From an uncultured Ruminococcus sp. (GTDB taxonomy: Bacteria; Bacillota; Clostridia; Oscillospirales; CAG-272), in contig CACZSP010000283.1 in NCBI GenBank assembly GCA_902783905.1, forward strand, positions 1-9,489: a stretch of DNA of 9,489 bases. Direction: 5' to 3'. The notes under the pieces are model-generated. The model did no database searches and was not told the origin of the DNA. It worked only from the letters and a program-made list of their open reading frames with translations. Shown in pieces: positions 1 to 6,481 of this stretch; position 1 is the first letter of the stretch, and every line of letters starts with the position of its first letter. The translations under genes and the position numbers were made by a program.

Positions 1-165
1 ATCGAGGTGGACGGCAACGTAAGCTTCGAAAACGCCGAAAAGATGAGACGCGCCGGAGCGGATATTTTCGTGGCGGGCAGCTCGAGCATTTTCGCAAAGG
101 GCGGTTCGATCGAAGAAAACACCGCAAAACTGCGCGAAGCGTTCTCCCGCGGAGAGAAGAACTGA
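1..165 (+). CDS. ribulose-phosphate 3-epimerase-like protein, C-terminal part (5' end outside window)
   Basis: The first 54 codons of the window read openly in frame 1 to a TGA at 163-165. The peptide begins IEVDGNVSFENA and continues with GADIFVAGSSSIF. This matches the last strands and phosphate-binding loop of the ribulose-phosphate 3-epimerase TIM barrel (family pattern: VDGG(V), then GAD.(F/L)VAGS..F). Such enzymes interconvert ribulose 5-phosphate and xylulose 5-phosphate, or in relatives allulose and fructose 6-phosphates, in the cytoplasm. The second glycine of the usual VDGG is Asn here, and the SSSIFAKGGSIEEN ending resembles the non-canonical paralogs more than the housekeeping Rpe, so the exact substrate is open. 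The active-site residues lie upstream of the window. The next gene starts 50 bases downstream on the same strand with no visible terminator between them, so co-transcription is likely. Confidence 0.8.
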   Translation: MEVDGNVSFENAEKMRRAGADIFVAGSSSIFAKGGSIEENTAKLREAFSRGEKN

Positions 166-215
166 CCGGCGGCGATTGCCCGCAACTATCAAAAATTTCA
201 CCGAAAGGAAAGCAA

Positions 216-1313
216 ATGGCGGTTTTACAGGAATACAAGTGCCCCTGCTGCGGAGGAGCGATTGCCTTCGATCCCGATCTGCAGAAGCTTAAATGTCCGT
301 ACTGCGACACAGAGTTCGAACTTGAGACCCTTCAGGGATACGACGCCGTTCTTCAGAGCACCGACGGGGACGACAACATACAGTGGGAATCCGAAGCCGG
401 CGCGTGGGGAGACGAAGAAACCGAGGGAATGCGCGTTTACGTCTGCAAGTCGTGCGGCGGAGAAATCGTCGGCGACGAATCGATGGCGGCGACCTCCTGC
501 CCCTTCTGCGGCAATCCGGTCGTCATCATGGGGCAGTACCGCGGAGACCTCAAACCCGATTACATCATTCCTTTCAAGCTTGACAAGGAGGCGGCGAAGG
601 CGGGCTTCCGCAAACACCTGGAGGGCAAAAAGCTGCTTCCGCGCGCCTTCAAGACCGAAGCGAAGCTCGACAGTATCAAGGGCGTTTACGTACCCTACTG
701 GCTCTTCGATTCGGATATCGACGCCAATATCAGATACCGCGCCACCCGTGTAACCAGCTGGTCGGACAATTCTTATATTTATACGAAAACCAGTTTTTAC
801 TCGGTCCTGCGTTCCGGCAGCATTTCGTTTGAAATGGTTCCGGTGGACGGATCCAGCAAGATAGACAACGACGTGACCGAATCGGTCGAGCCCTACCGCT
901 ACGACGACCTGCGCGACTTTCAGACCGCCTATCTCGCCGGCTTTCTCGCCGACAGGTACGACGTGGAGTCGGAGGACTGCCGTCCGCGCGCCAACGAACG
1001 TATCAAAAAAAGCACCGAAAGGGCCTTTGCGGCAACGGTCGAGGGGTACTCGTCGGTTACCGCCGAGCAGTCGAACATCACCACGAAAAACGGTTCGATG
1101 AAATACGTTCTCCTTCCGATGTGGCTGATGGCGACCACGTGGAACGGTCAGAATTATCTGTTTGCCATGAACGGTCAGAGCGGAAAGTTCGTCGGCAATC
1201 TTCCCTGCGACAAGGGAGCGAAGAACAGAAGTTTCTTCCTGTCTCTCCTTATCGGGGCGGGGATTACCTTCGGTATCCTCGTTCTGCTTCGCCTTCTGGG
1301 ATTTTTCGGGTGA
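216..1313 (+). CDS. TFIIB-type double zinc-ribbon protein with C-terminal membrane anchor
   Basis: This is a 365-residue protein of a family widespread in Clostridia and usually annotated only as TFIIB-type zinc ribbon-containing. Two CxxC...CxxC zinc ribbons are visible: C9/C12 with C27/C30 near the N-terminus, and C77/C80 with C95/C98. An acidic, Gly/Asp-rich linker separates them at about 45-72. Residues 100-330 form an uncharacterised globular region that includes YVPYWLFDSDI and ends with the family signature MNGQSGKFVGNLPCDKG. A single hydrophobic helix at about 340-361 ends the protein, so the soluble part probably faces the cytoplasm as a tail-anchored protein. The start is supported by AAAGGA at 205-210, six bases before the ATG. 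The stop is only 8 bases before the TPM-domain gene. The function is unknown. The ribbons more likely serve protein assembly than transcription, despite the name. Confidence 0.88.
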   Translation: MAVLQEYKCPCCGGAIAFDPDLQKLKCPYCDTEFELETLQGYDAVLQSTDGDDNIQWESEAGAWGDEETEGMRVYVCKSCGGEIVGDESMAATSCPFCGNPVVIMGQYRGDLKPDYIIPFKLDKEAAKAGFRKHLEGKKLLPRAFKTEAKLDSIKGVYVPYWLFDSDIDANIRYRATRVTSWSDNSYIYTKTSFYSVLRSGSISFEMVPVDGSSKIDNDVTESVEPYRYDDLRDFQTAYLAGFLADRYDVESEDCRPRANERIKKSTERAFAATVEGYSSVTAEQSNITTKNGSMKYVLLPMWLMATTWNGQNYLFAMNGQSGKFVGNLPCDKGAKNRSFFLSLLIGAGITFGILVLLRLLGFFG

Positions 1314-1321
1314 GGTGCGCG

Positions 1322-2527
1322 ATGAAAAAGATTATCGGAAGATTATCAGCCGCGGTCCTCGCGGCGTTCGCGATCCTTTCCCTTTGTATCCTTCTTCCGC
1401 TCCCTGCGGGTGCCGCCTCCGATAAATACGCGGTCGACGGTCTCGGCCTCTTTTCGGACACCGAAAAGGCGGGTATATGCTCGGTCCTCGAGAGCCGCAG
1501 CGCCGAGGCGGGAGCCGATTTCGTCGTTATGACGACACGGGCGACCGCGGAAAACGCGTCTCCGCAGTACGCGCTTGACGACGCCTTTGAAAACGGCACC
1601 TATTTGCCGGACGGACTTGTTTTCGTGATCTGCGAGGATAACGGAGACTACAAGTATTACATGATCGCCTACGGTAAAATGCAGGGTTACATGCAGAGCG
1701 AGGACCGTCAGGCGCTTTACGATTCCTTCGACAGCGATCTGGACAACGACGACTATATTACGGCGTTTACCAAGTACGCCGACGGATGCCTGAAATACTG
1801 GCGGCTGGCCGGACAGGAAATGAAGGGCGAGCCGGGCGATCTCGTCGTCGACCTTGCCGATATACTTACCGACGCCGAGGAGCGCGAGCTCCGCGCCTAT
1901 CTTAAGACGAAAAGCGCCGAGGCGGGAGCGGATATCGTAGTCGTGTCGATAAACAATCTCCGCGGAAAATCGATGATGGATTACGCGGACGACTATTACG
2001 ATAAGAACGGCTATTCGAAGGACGGCGTTCTTTTCCTTCGTTACATAAACGGAACGAAAAAAGAGACCTGGATCAGCACAGCGGGTTCCGCCGAATACCG
2101 GATCGACGCCGACGATATTTTCGACGCGATCGAGAGCGATTTCAGACAGGATAAATACCTCGGCTGCTTCAAGACATACGCCGATATGTCGGCTCACCTT
2201 ATAAGTACTCCGGCCGCCGAACTGCGGATGGAGGGGCTTCCCGTGTTCAGATACGCGATCATTTCGCTTATCGTCGGTCTTATCGTCGCCTTCATACACG
2301 TCGGCAAGCTCAAACGCCAGCTGGTAAGCGTCGAGCGCCAGCAGGAAGCCGGAAACTACGTAAAAAACGGCAGCATGGCCGTGACGAACGCCCAGGAGGT
2401 CTTCCTTTACGCCACCGTTTCCCGCGTCAGACGCGATACCGATTCCTCCTCCCGCGGCGGAGGCGGCGGCGGTCACCATACCTCCTCGTCAGGCGTCTCC
2501 CACGGCGGAGGCGGAAGGAGCATGTGA
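1322..2527 (+). CDS. secreted, membrane-anchored protein with two TPM domains (YgcG-like)
   Basis: This 401-residue protein starts at 1322, with GAGG at 1312-1315 overlapping the upstream stop. A longer in-frame reading from 1121 would overlap the zinc-ribbon gene and lose the signal peptide, so it is rejected. The layout is: signal peptide 1-31 ending AGAA, first TPM domain about 36-160, second TPM domain about 173-294, transmembrane helix about 309-327, a short segment with the family-typical NYVKNGSMAVTNAQEVFLY pattern, and a low-complexity tail of Gly, Ser and His (375-401). The TPM domains should lie outside the membrane and the tail inside. TPM domains occur in YgcG-type envelope proteins and in thylakoid TLP18.3, which is linked to photosystem II repair. 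Their bacterial biochemistry is poorly defined. The motif SAEAGAD(F/I)VV recurs at residues 60 and 198, marking an internal duplication. The partner is probably the adjacent zinc-ribbon protein. Confidence 0.9.
   Translation: MKKIIGRLSAAVLAAFAILSLCILLPLPAGAASDKYAVDGLGLFSDTEKAGICSVLESRSAEAGADFVVMTTRATAENASPQYALDDAFENGTYLPDGLVFVICEDNGDYKYYMIAYGKMQGYMQSEDRQALYDSFDSDLDNDDYITAFTKYADGCLKYWRLAGQEMKGEPGDLVVDLADILTDAEERELRAYLKTKSAEAGADIVVVSINNLRGKSMMDYADDYYDKNGYSKDGVLFLRYINGTKKETWISTAGSAEYRIDADDIFDAIESDFRQDKYLGCFKTYADMSAHLISTPAAELRMEGLPVFRYAIISLIVGLIVAFIHVGKLKRQLVSVERQQEAGNYVKNGSMAVTNAQEVFLYATVSRVRRDTDSSSRGGGGGGHHTSSSGVSHGGGGRSM
1499..1933 (+). repeat. internal duplication in the TPM gene (repeat cores 1499-1519 and 1913-1933)
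   Basis: The 21-base segments at 1499-1519 and 1913-1933 differ at one position. Both encode SAEAGAD at the equivalent place of the two TPM domains. The surrounding domain sequences are far less similar, so either this core is constrained, or gene conversion or codon preference keeps it alike. Confidence 0.75.
2513..2520 (+). promoter_or_regulatory. Shine-Dalgarno site that fixes the TTG start of the isomerase gene
   Basis: GGAAGGAG lies inside the last codons of the TPM gene, seven bases before the TTG at 2528. The ATG at 2522 is in the TPM frame and is its last codon. The only in-frame start at this spacing is therefore TTG, immediately after the TGA (ATGTGATTG). This arrangement implies translational coupling. 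Confidence 0.8.
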
Positions 2528-3319
2528 TTGCTTCCGAAATCCTGCTTTTCCACCCTCGGATGTCACGATTATCCGCTTGAGCGGATAATCGGAACGGCGA
2601 AGATGTTTTCGGTCGGCTCCCTCGAATTCAGAGGGATCGGCGGCATTCTCGACAACAGAAAGATCCCCGAGTTTTCTTCCGACAAGATATCCGGCACGCG
2701 CCGTCTGCTCGGCGAAGCGGGGATCAAAGTCGCCTGCATCGGCACTTCCTGTTCCTTTCACGATCCGTCAAAGCTCAGCGACGCTCTTGACGGGGGAATT
2801 TTCGCGGCGTCCGCCGCCGCTTCTCTCGGCTGTCCTTATATCCGGGTTTTCGGCAACAGGATAACCGGGGACAGGGAAGAGGGAATTCGCCGCGTGGCCG
2901 ACGGCATCGCCGCGCTTATGCGGAATATCGAAGGCACCGGCGTTACCGTTCTTCTGGAAGTCCACGGAGATTTCAATACCCGGGACTCGCTGTCCGCTGT
3001 CGCCGACCGGCTGTCGGGCGGTCGCTTCGGCCTTATCTGGGACGTGGCTCACACCGATCCGACCTACGGCGACGGCTGGGAGTCCTTCCTTGACGAATTT
3101 TTCCCGCTTGTCAGGCACGTTCATATCAAGGATCTTCGCCGCGGAGGCGGACTCTGCCTTCCCGGCGACGGCGATCTTGATATCCGCGGGATGATATCCT
3201 CCCTCGCGCGCCGTTCCTTCGACGGCTGCTGTTCTCTCGAATGGGAGAGAAAATGGCACCCGGAGATCGGCCCTGTCGAAGAGGCGCTTTCGCGCTTCGT
3301 TTCCTATCGGATTCAATAA
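2528..3319 (+). CDS. sugar phosphate isomerase/epimerase, xylose isomerase-like TIM barrel
   Basis: This 263-residue protein belongs to the AP-endonuclease-2/xylose isomerase-like barrel superfamily (Pfam AP_endonuc_2), whose members isomerise or epimerise sugars using a divalent metal. The N-terminus SCFSTLGC is the usual first strand (family form: ISFSTLGCP). SLEFRG at 31-36 is strand 2. Likely metal and catalytic ligands are E144 (LLEVHGDF), D172 and H175 (WDVAHT), H197 or H199 (HVHIKD) and E238 (SLEWE). The C-terminal EWERKWHPEIG closes the barrel. Length is normal for the family. The TTG start abuts the TPM stop with no spacing and is supported by the strong SD at 2513-2520. Starting at the first internal ATG (codon 26) would remove strand 1. 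The substrate cannot be told. Epimerase-like and solute-binding neighbours suggest a carbohydrate role. Confidence 0.9.
   Translation: MLPKSCFSTLGCHDYPLERIIGTAKMFSVGSLEFRGIGGILDNRKIPEFSSDKISGTRRLLGEAGIKVACIGTSCSFHDPSKLSDALDGGIFAASAAASLGCPYIRVFGNRITGDREEGIRRVADGIAALMRNIEGTGVTVLLEVHGDFNTRDSLSAVADRLSGGRFGLIWDVAHTDPTYGDGWESFLDEFFPLVRHVHIKDLRRGGGLCLPGDGDLDIRGMISSLARRSFDGCCSLEWERKWHPEIGPVEEALSRFVSYRIQ
2566..2591. repeat. perfect 11-bp inverted repeat with 4-base loop inside the isomerase gene
   Basis: CGATTATCCGC at 2566-2576, TTGA loop, then GCGGATAATCG at 2581-2591. All 11 pairs are Watson-Crick. It covers roughly codons 13-22 of the isomerase gene (HDYPLERIIG), about 40 bases after the TTG start. 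It could form an mRNA hairpin that affects translation, or be a protein-binding operator. It has no T-tract and is not a terminator. Coincidence with coding constraint is possible. Confidence 0.7.
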
Positions 3320-3355
3320 TATACAATAATCCCCCCGAAAGAGAGGTAATTATTT

Positions 3356-4843
3356 ATGAAACTTATGCGCACGGCGGTTCTGCTGCTGACGGTTCTGCTT
3401 CTTGTTCCGGTACTTGCGGCTTGCGGAAATCCGACGACCGATCCGGTTAATACCGGAGATCCGGCAGCTTCGACCGCCTCCTCCGACCAGAGCGGCGATC
3501 CCGGCGACGCGACGACCGACGAAGCCGGCGACGGCTTCGAGCCCGACGCTCTTCCGGAAAAGCTCAATCTTGACAAGACGCTGACGATGCTTTACGACCT
3601 GAAATACTCGACTCAGGAATTCTTTGCCGAGGATACGACCGGTGAAGCCGTCAACGACGCCATATTCAGGAGAAACGCCAACGTCGAGAACCGGCTCGGC
3701 CTGACCGTCAAATACGAGGGCTGCGAAGGAAACGACAAAAACCAGAACGTTTTCCTGAAAAGAGCTCAGAGCGACGTAGCCGCGGGCACTCCCGAATACG
3801 ACATTTACGCCGCCTACAGCCGGACGATTCCCTATCTTGCCGTCAACGGGCTTTGCGGAAATCTTCTCGACACCGAGTATTTCAACGTTTCTAAGCCCTG
3901 GTGGCCCCAGGCTCTGACCGACGAATGCACCATCAAGGGCAAGCTTCTGTTCGCCACCGGCGACATTTCGACCAACCTTCTCTGGTACATGTCCGGCGCC
4001 TTCTTCAACCAGGAAATGTGGGAGGCCGCCCGCATGGGATACACCCTCTACGACCTTGTCGACAACAACGAATGGGTGCTCGACAAGTTCATCGAGGTCT
4101 GCAAGCAGTTCGTTTCGGGCGAGACCGAAGCCGACCGCATCTACGGAATGGTCGCATACAACGCCTGCCTCGACGCCTTCCTCAACTCCTGCGGCGTCAT
4201 TTCGATCGACAAGGACGCCGACGGCAATCTGAAGCTTTCCGATGATTTCCTCGGCGAGCGCACCGCCAACATAGTCGCAAAGCTCGGAACGTTCTTTAAC
4301 GAAGGCTACAATTATCACACCTCGTCGACGTCCGCCGACGAGAAGGCGATCTTTTACGAGCGCCGCTCGCTCTTCGTCATCGACGGAACTCAGATCGTCC
4401 GCAACGTAGGAACCAAGATCGAATTCGATTACGGACTCGTTCCGCTTCCGAAGTACGACGCCGATCAGCCCGGTTACGTCACCAACCTGCGTTATCCCTA
4501 CAATTTCTACGCTATCAACAAGACCTCGGAAAACAAAGAGGAGTCGGGCGCTCTTCTCGAGGCGCTTGCTTCCGAGAGCTACCGCTCGGTCACTCCCGTC
4601 CTCTTCGAGCTTACGATGAAGACCAGATACAGCCAGGATTCGACGACCTCGAGAATGTACGACATCCTTCGCGGCGGTATCGCTTTCGACCTCGGACGGC
4701 TGTTCAACTACTCGATAGGAAATTTCTATCCGCAGTTCCGCAACCAGTGCATCGCCGGCGGAAACTGGTCGAGCAACGCCCAGACGATCAGAAAGTCCAC
4801 GACGAGACTTATCGACGCCCTGATGCCCATCTTCGACGACTGA
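3356..4843 (+). CDS. extracellular solute-binding lipoprotein (ABC importer, family 1-like)
   Basis: This 495-residue protein starts with a lipoprotein signal: MKLMR, a Leu/Val-rich helix, then the lipobox L20-A21-A22-C23. A Ser/Thr/Asp/Gly-rich flexible linker (24-62) follows, and a two-lobed solute-binding fold from about 70. Recognisable stretches include EYDIYAAYSR near 147, SKPWWPQAL near 179, GKLLFATGDIS near 195 and FDYGLVPLPKYD near 357. The last of these is typical of carbohydrate-binding family 1 proteins. After lipidation at C23 it would sit on the outer face of the membrane and pass sugars or oligosaccharides to an ABC permease. No permease or ATPase gene lies next to it in this window. 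GAGAGG at 3341-3346 lies nine bases before the ATG. The gap to the isomerase gene is 36 bases without a clear terminator. Transcription probably ends at the hairpin 9 bases after the stop. Confidence 0.9.
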   Translation: MKLMRTAVLLLTVLLLVPVLAACGNPTTDPVNTGDPAASTASSDQSGDPGDATTDEAGDGFEPDALPEKLNLDKTLTMLYDLKYSTQEFFAEDTTGEAVNDAIFRRNANVENRLGLTVKYEGCEGNDKNQNVFLKRAQSDVAAGTPEYDIYAAYSRTIPYLAVNGLCGNLLDTEYFNVSKPWWPQALTDECTIKGKLLFATGDISTNLLWYMSGAFFNQEMWEAARMGYTLYDLVDNNEWVLDKFIEVCKQFVSGETEADRIYGMVAYNACLDAFLNSCGVISIDKDADGNLKLSDDFLGERTANIVAKLGTFFNEGYNYHTSSTSADEKAIFYERRSLFVIDGTQIVRNVGTKIEFDYGLVPLPKYDADQPGYVTNLRYPYNFYAINKTSENKEESGALLEALASESYRSVTPVLFELTMKTRYSQDSTTSRMYDILRGGIAFDLGRLFNYSIGNFYPQFRNQCIAGGNWSSNAQTIRKSTTRLIDALMPIFDD

Positions 4844-4852
4844 AGTTAATAC

Positions 4853-4891
4853 AATACCGCACGATTCGCGTTCGTCGGATTGTGCGGTATT
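4853..4891 (+). terminator. rho-independent terminator of the plus-strand unit; also a dispersed repeat
   Basis: A 16-base arm at 4853-4868 (AATACCGCACGATTCG) pairs with 4876-4891 around a 7-base loop. There are 14 Watson-Crick pairs and two G-U pairs on the plus transcript. TTCTT follows. It starts 9 bases after the solute-binding protein stop. The same sequence, read on the minus strand, reappears in part at 9428-9452. Confidence 0.75.
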
Positions 4892-4903
4892 TCTTAATGA
4901 AAT

Positions 4904-4957
4904 AAAACATACCGGCGGGGCGGAGATCAAACGGTCTCCGCCCCGCCGGTATGTTTT
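4904..4957. terminator. bidirectional terminator between convergent units
   Basis: A perfect 23-bp stem (4904-4926 with 4935-4957) closes an 8-base loop. The core is CCGGCGGGGCGGAGA, flanked by AAAACATA on one side and TATGTTTTT on the other. It therefore carries a U-tract on either strand. It sits 10 bases past the secG stop on the minus strand and backs up the hairpin at 4853-4891 on the plus strand. Confidence 0.9.
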
Positions 4958-4967
4958 TGCGGGATAA

Positions 4968-5207
4968 TTATTTTATTACCCAGACGTACATGATAAGGCA
5001 GATCAAGGCGAACACGCCTGAAAGAATGGGCGTGATCTTGTTGAGTACCTTGTCAAGGCGCGAGCTTCTGTCTTTGCCGAGGAAAGTTTCGGTCGAGCCG
5101 GTGATAACGCCGGTCATCTGACTGTCTTTTCCGGACTGAAGCAGAACCGAGACTATAATCAGCGCGGCAAGAACCACAAGAATTATCCCGAGGATGGTTT
5201 CTATCAT
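4968..5207 (-). CDS. secG: preprotein translocase subunit SecG
   Basis: The 79-residue length, two hydrophobic helices (about 2-22 and 56-77) and the central loop LLQSGKDSQMTGVITGSTETFLG are diagnostic of SecG. SecG is the small auxiliary subunit of the SecYEG channel and assists SecA-driven protein export across the cytoplasmic membrane. The ATG is preceded by AGGAGGT (plus-strand 5214-5220) at near-ideal distance. A consensus promoter lies about 100 bases upstream and a perfect bidirectional terminator lies downstream, so secG appears to be its own transcription unit. In many Bacillota secG is followed by rnr and smpB. Here it is not, since the convergent solute-binding gene follows instead. 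Length and sequence look intact. Confidence 0.95.
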   Translation of the reverse strand: MIETILGIILVVLAALIIVSVLLQSGKDSQMTGVITGSTETFLGKDRSSRLDKVLNKITPILSGVFALICLIMYVWVIK

Positions 5208-5231
5208 TACCTGACCTCCTGTACGAGTTAA

Positions 5232-5290
5232 GCGAAGACGCAGGCGGTTGCCGAAGCAGAGCGTCCGGCGCCGGTATGACGGCTCTTCGC
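5232..5290 (-). promoter_or_regulatory. structured 5' leader of secG with alternative pairings
   Basis: In the roughly 90-base leader between promoter and SD, GCGAAGA (5232-5238) can pair with TCTTCGC (5284-5290). AGAGCGTC (5258-5265) can instead pair with GAC/GCTCT (5278-5286, one bulge). The two pairings share 5284-5286 and exclude each other. The second encloses most of a CCGGCGCCGG palindrome (5265-5274). No known riboswitch is recognised. Confidence 0.4.
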
Positions 5291-5306
5291 AAAGCGATAC
5301 TTGAAT

Positions 5307-5335
5307 ATTATACTCTATTACCGCTTTTTTGTCAA
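5307..5335 (-). promoter_or_regulatory. sigma-A promoter of secG
   Basis: On the minus strand TTGACA (5335-5330), a 17-base spacer, then TATAAT (5312-5307) match the housekeeping consensus perfectly. The predicted start is near 5300. The promoter begins 23 bases after the stop of the MscS-like gene. Confidence 0.9.
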
Positions 5336-5358
5336 GGATTTATTTTTGCGGACTTATC

Positions 5359-6396
5359 TTACGATTTATAATCGTTGTCCGAAGCTTCGGCAGATATTTC
5401 CCGCTGTTCCTTTACCAGTTCGTGCGATTTGCTCCTGTCGCTCTCGTCGGGCTCTTCAAACGAGATCGGCTGATGAATGACAACCTGAGTGAACGGAATG
5501 TTTATTCCGTGCGCGTCGAAGAGAAGCTTGAACTGCCTGTTCATATCCCTTTCCACCTGGAATCTCGACGCCTCCTCGCATCTGGCGACGAATTTCAGTT
5601 CCACGCCGGATGCGCCGAGCTGCGACACTCCCTTGTAGAAGGGACCTTCGGCTATGTCGGGGATCGCTTTTCCGATCTCTTCAAGGTGATCCTTGATGAC
5701 CGCTTCTACGCGTTCGATCGACTCTCCGTATTCTATCTGGACGGTGCAGGGAACAAGAGTGAGGTGGTCGGTAAGGTTTATCACCGTCCTTAGATCCGAG
5801 TTGTTTATGATCTTGAAGTTGCCGGCGGTGTCCTCGAGCCGGGTGGTCCTGATACCGATGTCGCGAACAGTTCCGCGGAAGCCGTCAACGATAATTATAT
5901 CGCCGACGTCAAAGACGTTCTCAAACACTATGAACAGTCCGGAGATAACGTCCTCGATAAGCGGCTGGGCGCCGAGACCGACTATCAGGGACAGGATCCC
6001 GATGCCGGCGAGAAGCGTGCCCGTGTCGACGTTGAAGGCTCTGAGCGTCGCGAAGACGAATATCAGCACCGACAGGTATTTGATGAAGGATCCGAGAAGA
6101 TTTAAGATCGCCTTGCCCTTTTTCATAAATGACTGTATCCAGCTGATGAAGACTCTGAGCAGATAGCCGATGGTGATGAAGAAGAATCCGTAACTGACGA
6201 TCCTTATCCATTTGATGTAGTCACCCGCCTGACTGAAGGGATTCAGACTTCTGTATATCCGGCTGTCTTTGCCGAAGAAGAACGGCCCTCCGATCAGGAG
6301 AACAAAATAAGCAGCGGCAAGGCAGAGAAGAAATACCGCGAATACGATCCTTACCGTTTTCTGCGTTTTTTCGGATTTTTCTTTGAAGGCGATCAT
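5359..6396 (-). CDS. MscS-family mechanosensitive ion channel
   Basis: This 345-residue small-conductance channel family protein opens under membrane tension to release solutes on hypo-osmotic shock. Helices are visible at about 17-36 and 65-85, followed by a helix at 104-120. The pore helix region 127-160 contains the family hallmark GLGAQ (140-144), followed by PLIEDVISGLFIVFEN. The beta domain follows at FDVGDIIIVDGFRGTVRDIGIRTT (162-185), with NN-S-D at 198-201, then the alpha/beta C-terminal domain to about 310. The last 33 residues are a highly charged, probably disordered tail beyond the usual end. GAAAGGA (minus strand, 6411-6405) precedes the ATG. It lies downstream of the 912-residue gene on the same strand with an 85-base gap. 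No terminator separates it from the secG promoter, so some read-through into secG is possible. Confidence 0.93.
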   Translation of the reverse strand: MIAFKEKSEKTQKTVRIVFAVFLLCLAAAYFVLLIGGPFFFGKDSRIYRSLNPFSQAGDYIKWIRIVSYGFFFITIGYLLRVFISWIQSFMKKGKAILNLLGSFIKYLSVLIFVFATLRAFNVDTGTLLAGIGILSLIVGLGAQPLIEDVISGLFIVFENVFDVGDIIIVDGFRGTVRDIGIRTTRLEDTAGNFKIINNSDLRTVINLTDHLTLVPCTVQIEYGESIERVEAVIKDHLEEIGKAIPDIAEGPFYKGVSQLGASGVELKFVARCEEASRFQVERDMNRQFKLLFDAHGINIPFTQVVIHQPISFEEPDESDRSKSHELVKEQREISAEASDNDYKS

Positions 6397-6429
6397 AGCT
6401 TTGATCCTTTCTTAAACAAATATGGAAAC

Positions 6430-6457
6430 GTTATAAAATGAATTCGTTTTATCGTAA
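6430..6457 (-). promoter_or_regulatory. possible promoter of the MscS-like gene
   Basis: On the minus strand TTACGA (6457-6452), 16 bases, then TATAAC (6435-6430) is a partial match to the housekeeping consensus, 33 bases before the ATG. The same bases also form an imperfect hairpin (CGTTATAAAA with TTTTA/TAACG), so the reading is uncertain. Confidence 0.35.
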
Positions 6458-6460
6458 CGC

Positions 6461-6476
6461 CGGCGGACGCCCGCCG
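6461..6476 (-). terminator. short GC hairpin after the 912-residue gene, weak terminator at best
   Basis: CGGCGG (6461-6466) pairs with CCGCCG (6471-6476) around four bases, 5 bases past the stop of the large gene. No U-tract follows in the minus direction, so it may only protect the mRNA end or attenuate transcription into the channel gene. Confidence 0.3.
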
Positions 6477-6481
6477 CGCGG

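Noticed and set aside
1121..1321. 67-codon upstream extension of the TPM protein
   Set aside because: It overlaps the zinc-ribbon gene for most of its length and hides a normal signal peptide that begins at the ATG at 1322 with its own SD.
1346..2479. 377-codon minus-strand frame opposite the TPM gene
   Set aside because: It is an antisense shadow. The plus-strand protein has a signal peptide, two TPM domains and the family-typical tail.
3314..3330. CAATAAT direct repeat and TACAAT as a promoter for the solute-binding protein
   Set aside because: The repeat is only 7 bases, and no acceptable -35 lies 16-18 bases upstream (GTTTCC at best). Read-through from the upstream genes is simpler.
3350..4930. 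526-codon open frame on the minus strand, antisense to the solute-binding protein
   Set aside because: It is a shadow of the GC-rich codon pattern of the real gene. The peptide has no recognisable domain, it would run through both terminator hairpins, and the plus-strand product is a clear family member.
5330..5335. Suspicion that the secG and surface-gene promoters are copies of one mobile or repeat segment
   Set aside because: Only the consensus hexamers and the 17-base spacing agree. Spacer and flanking sequences are unrelated.
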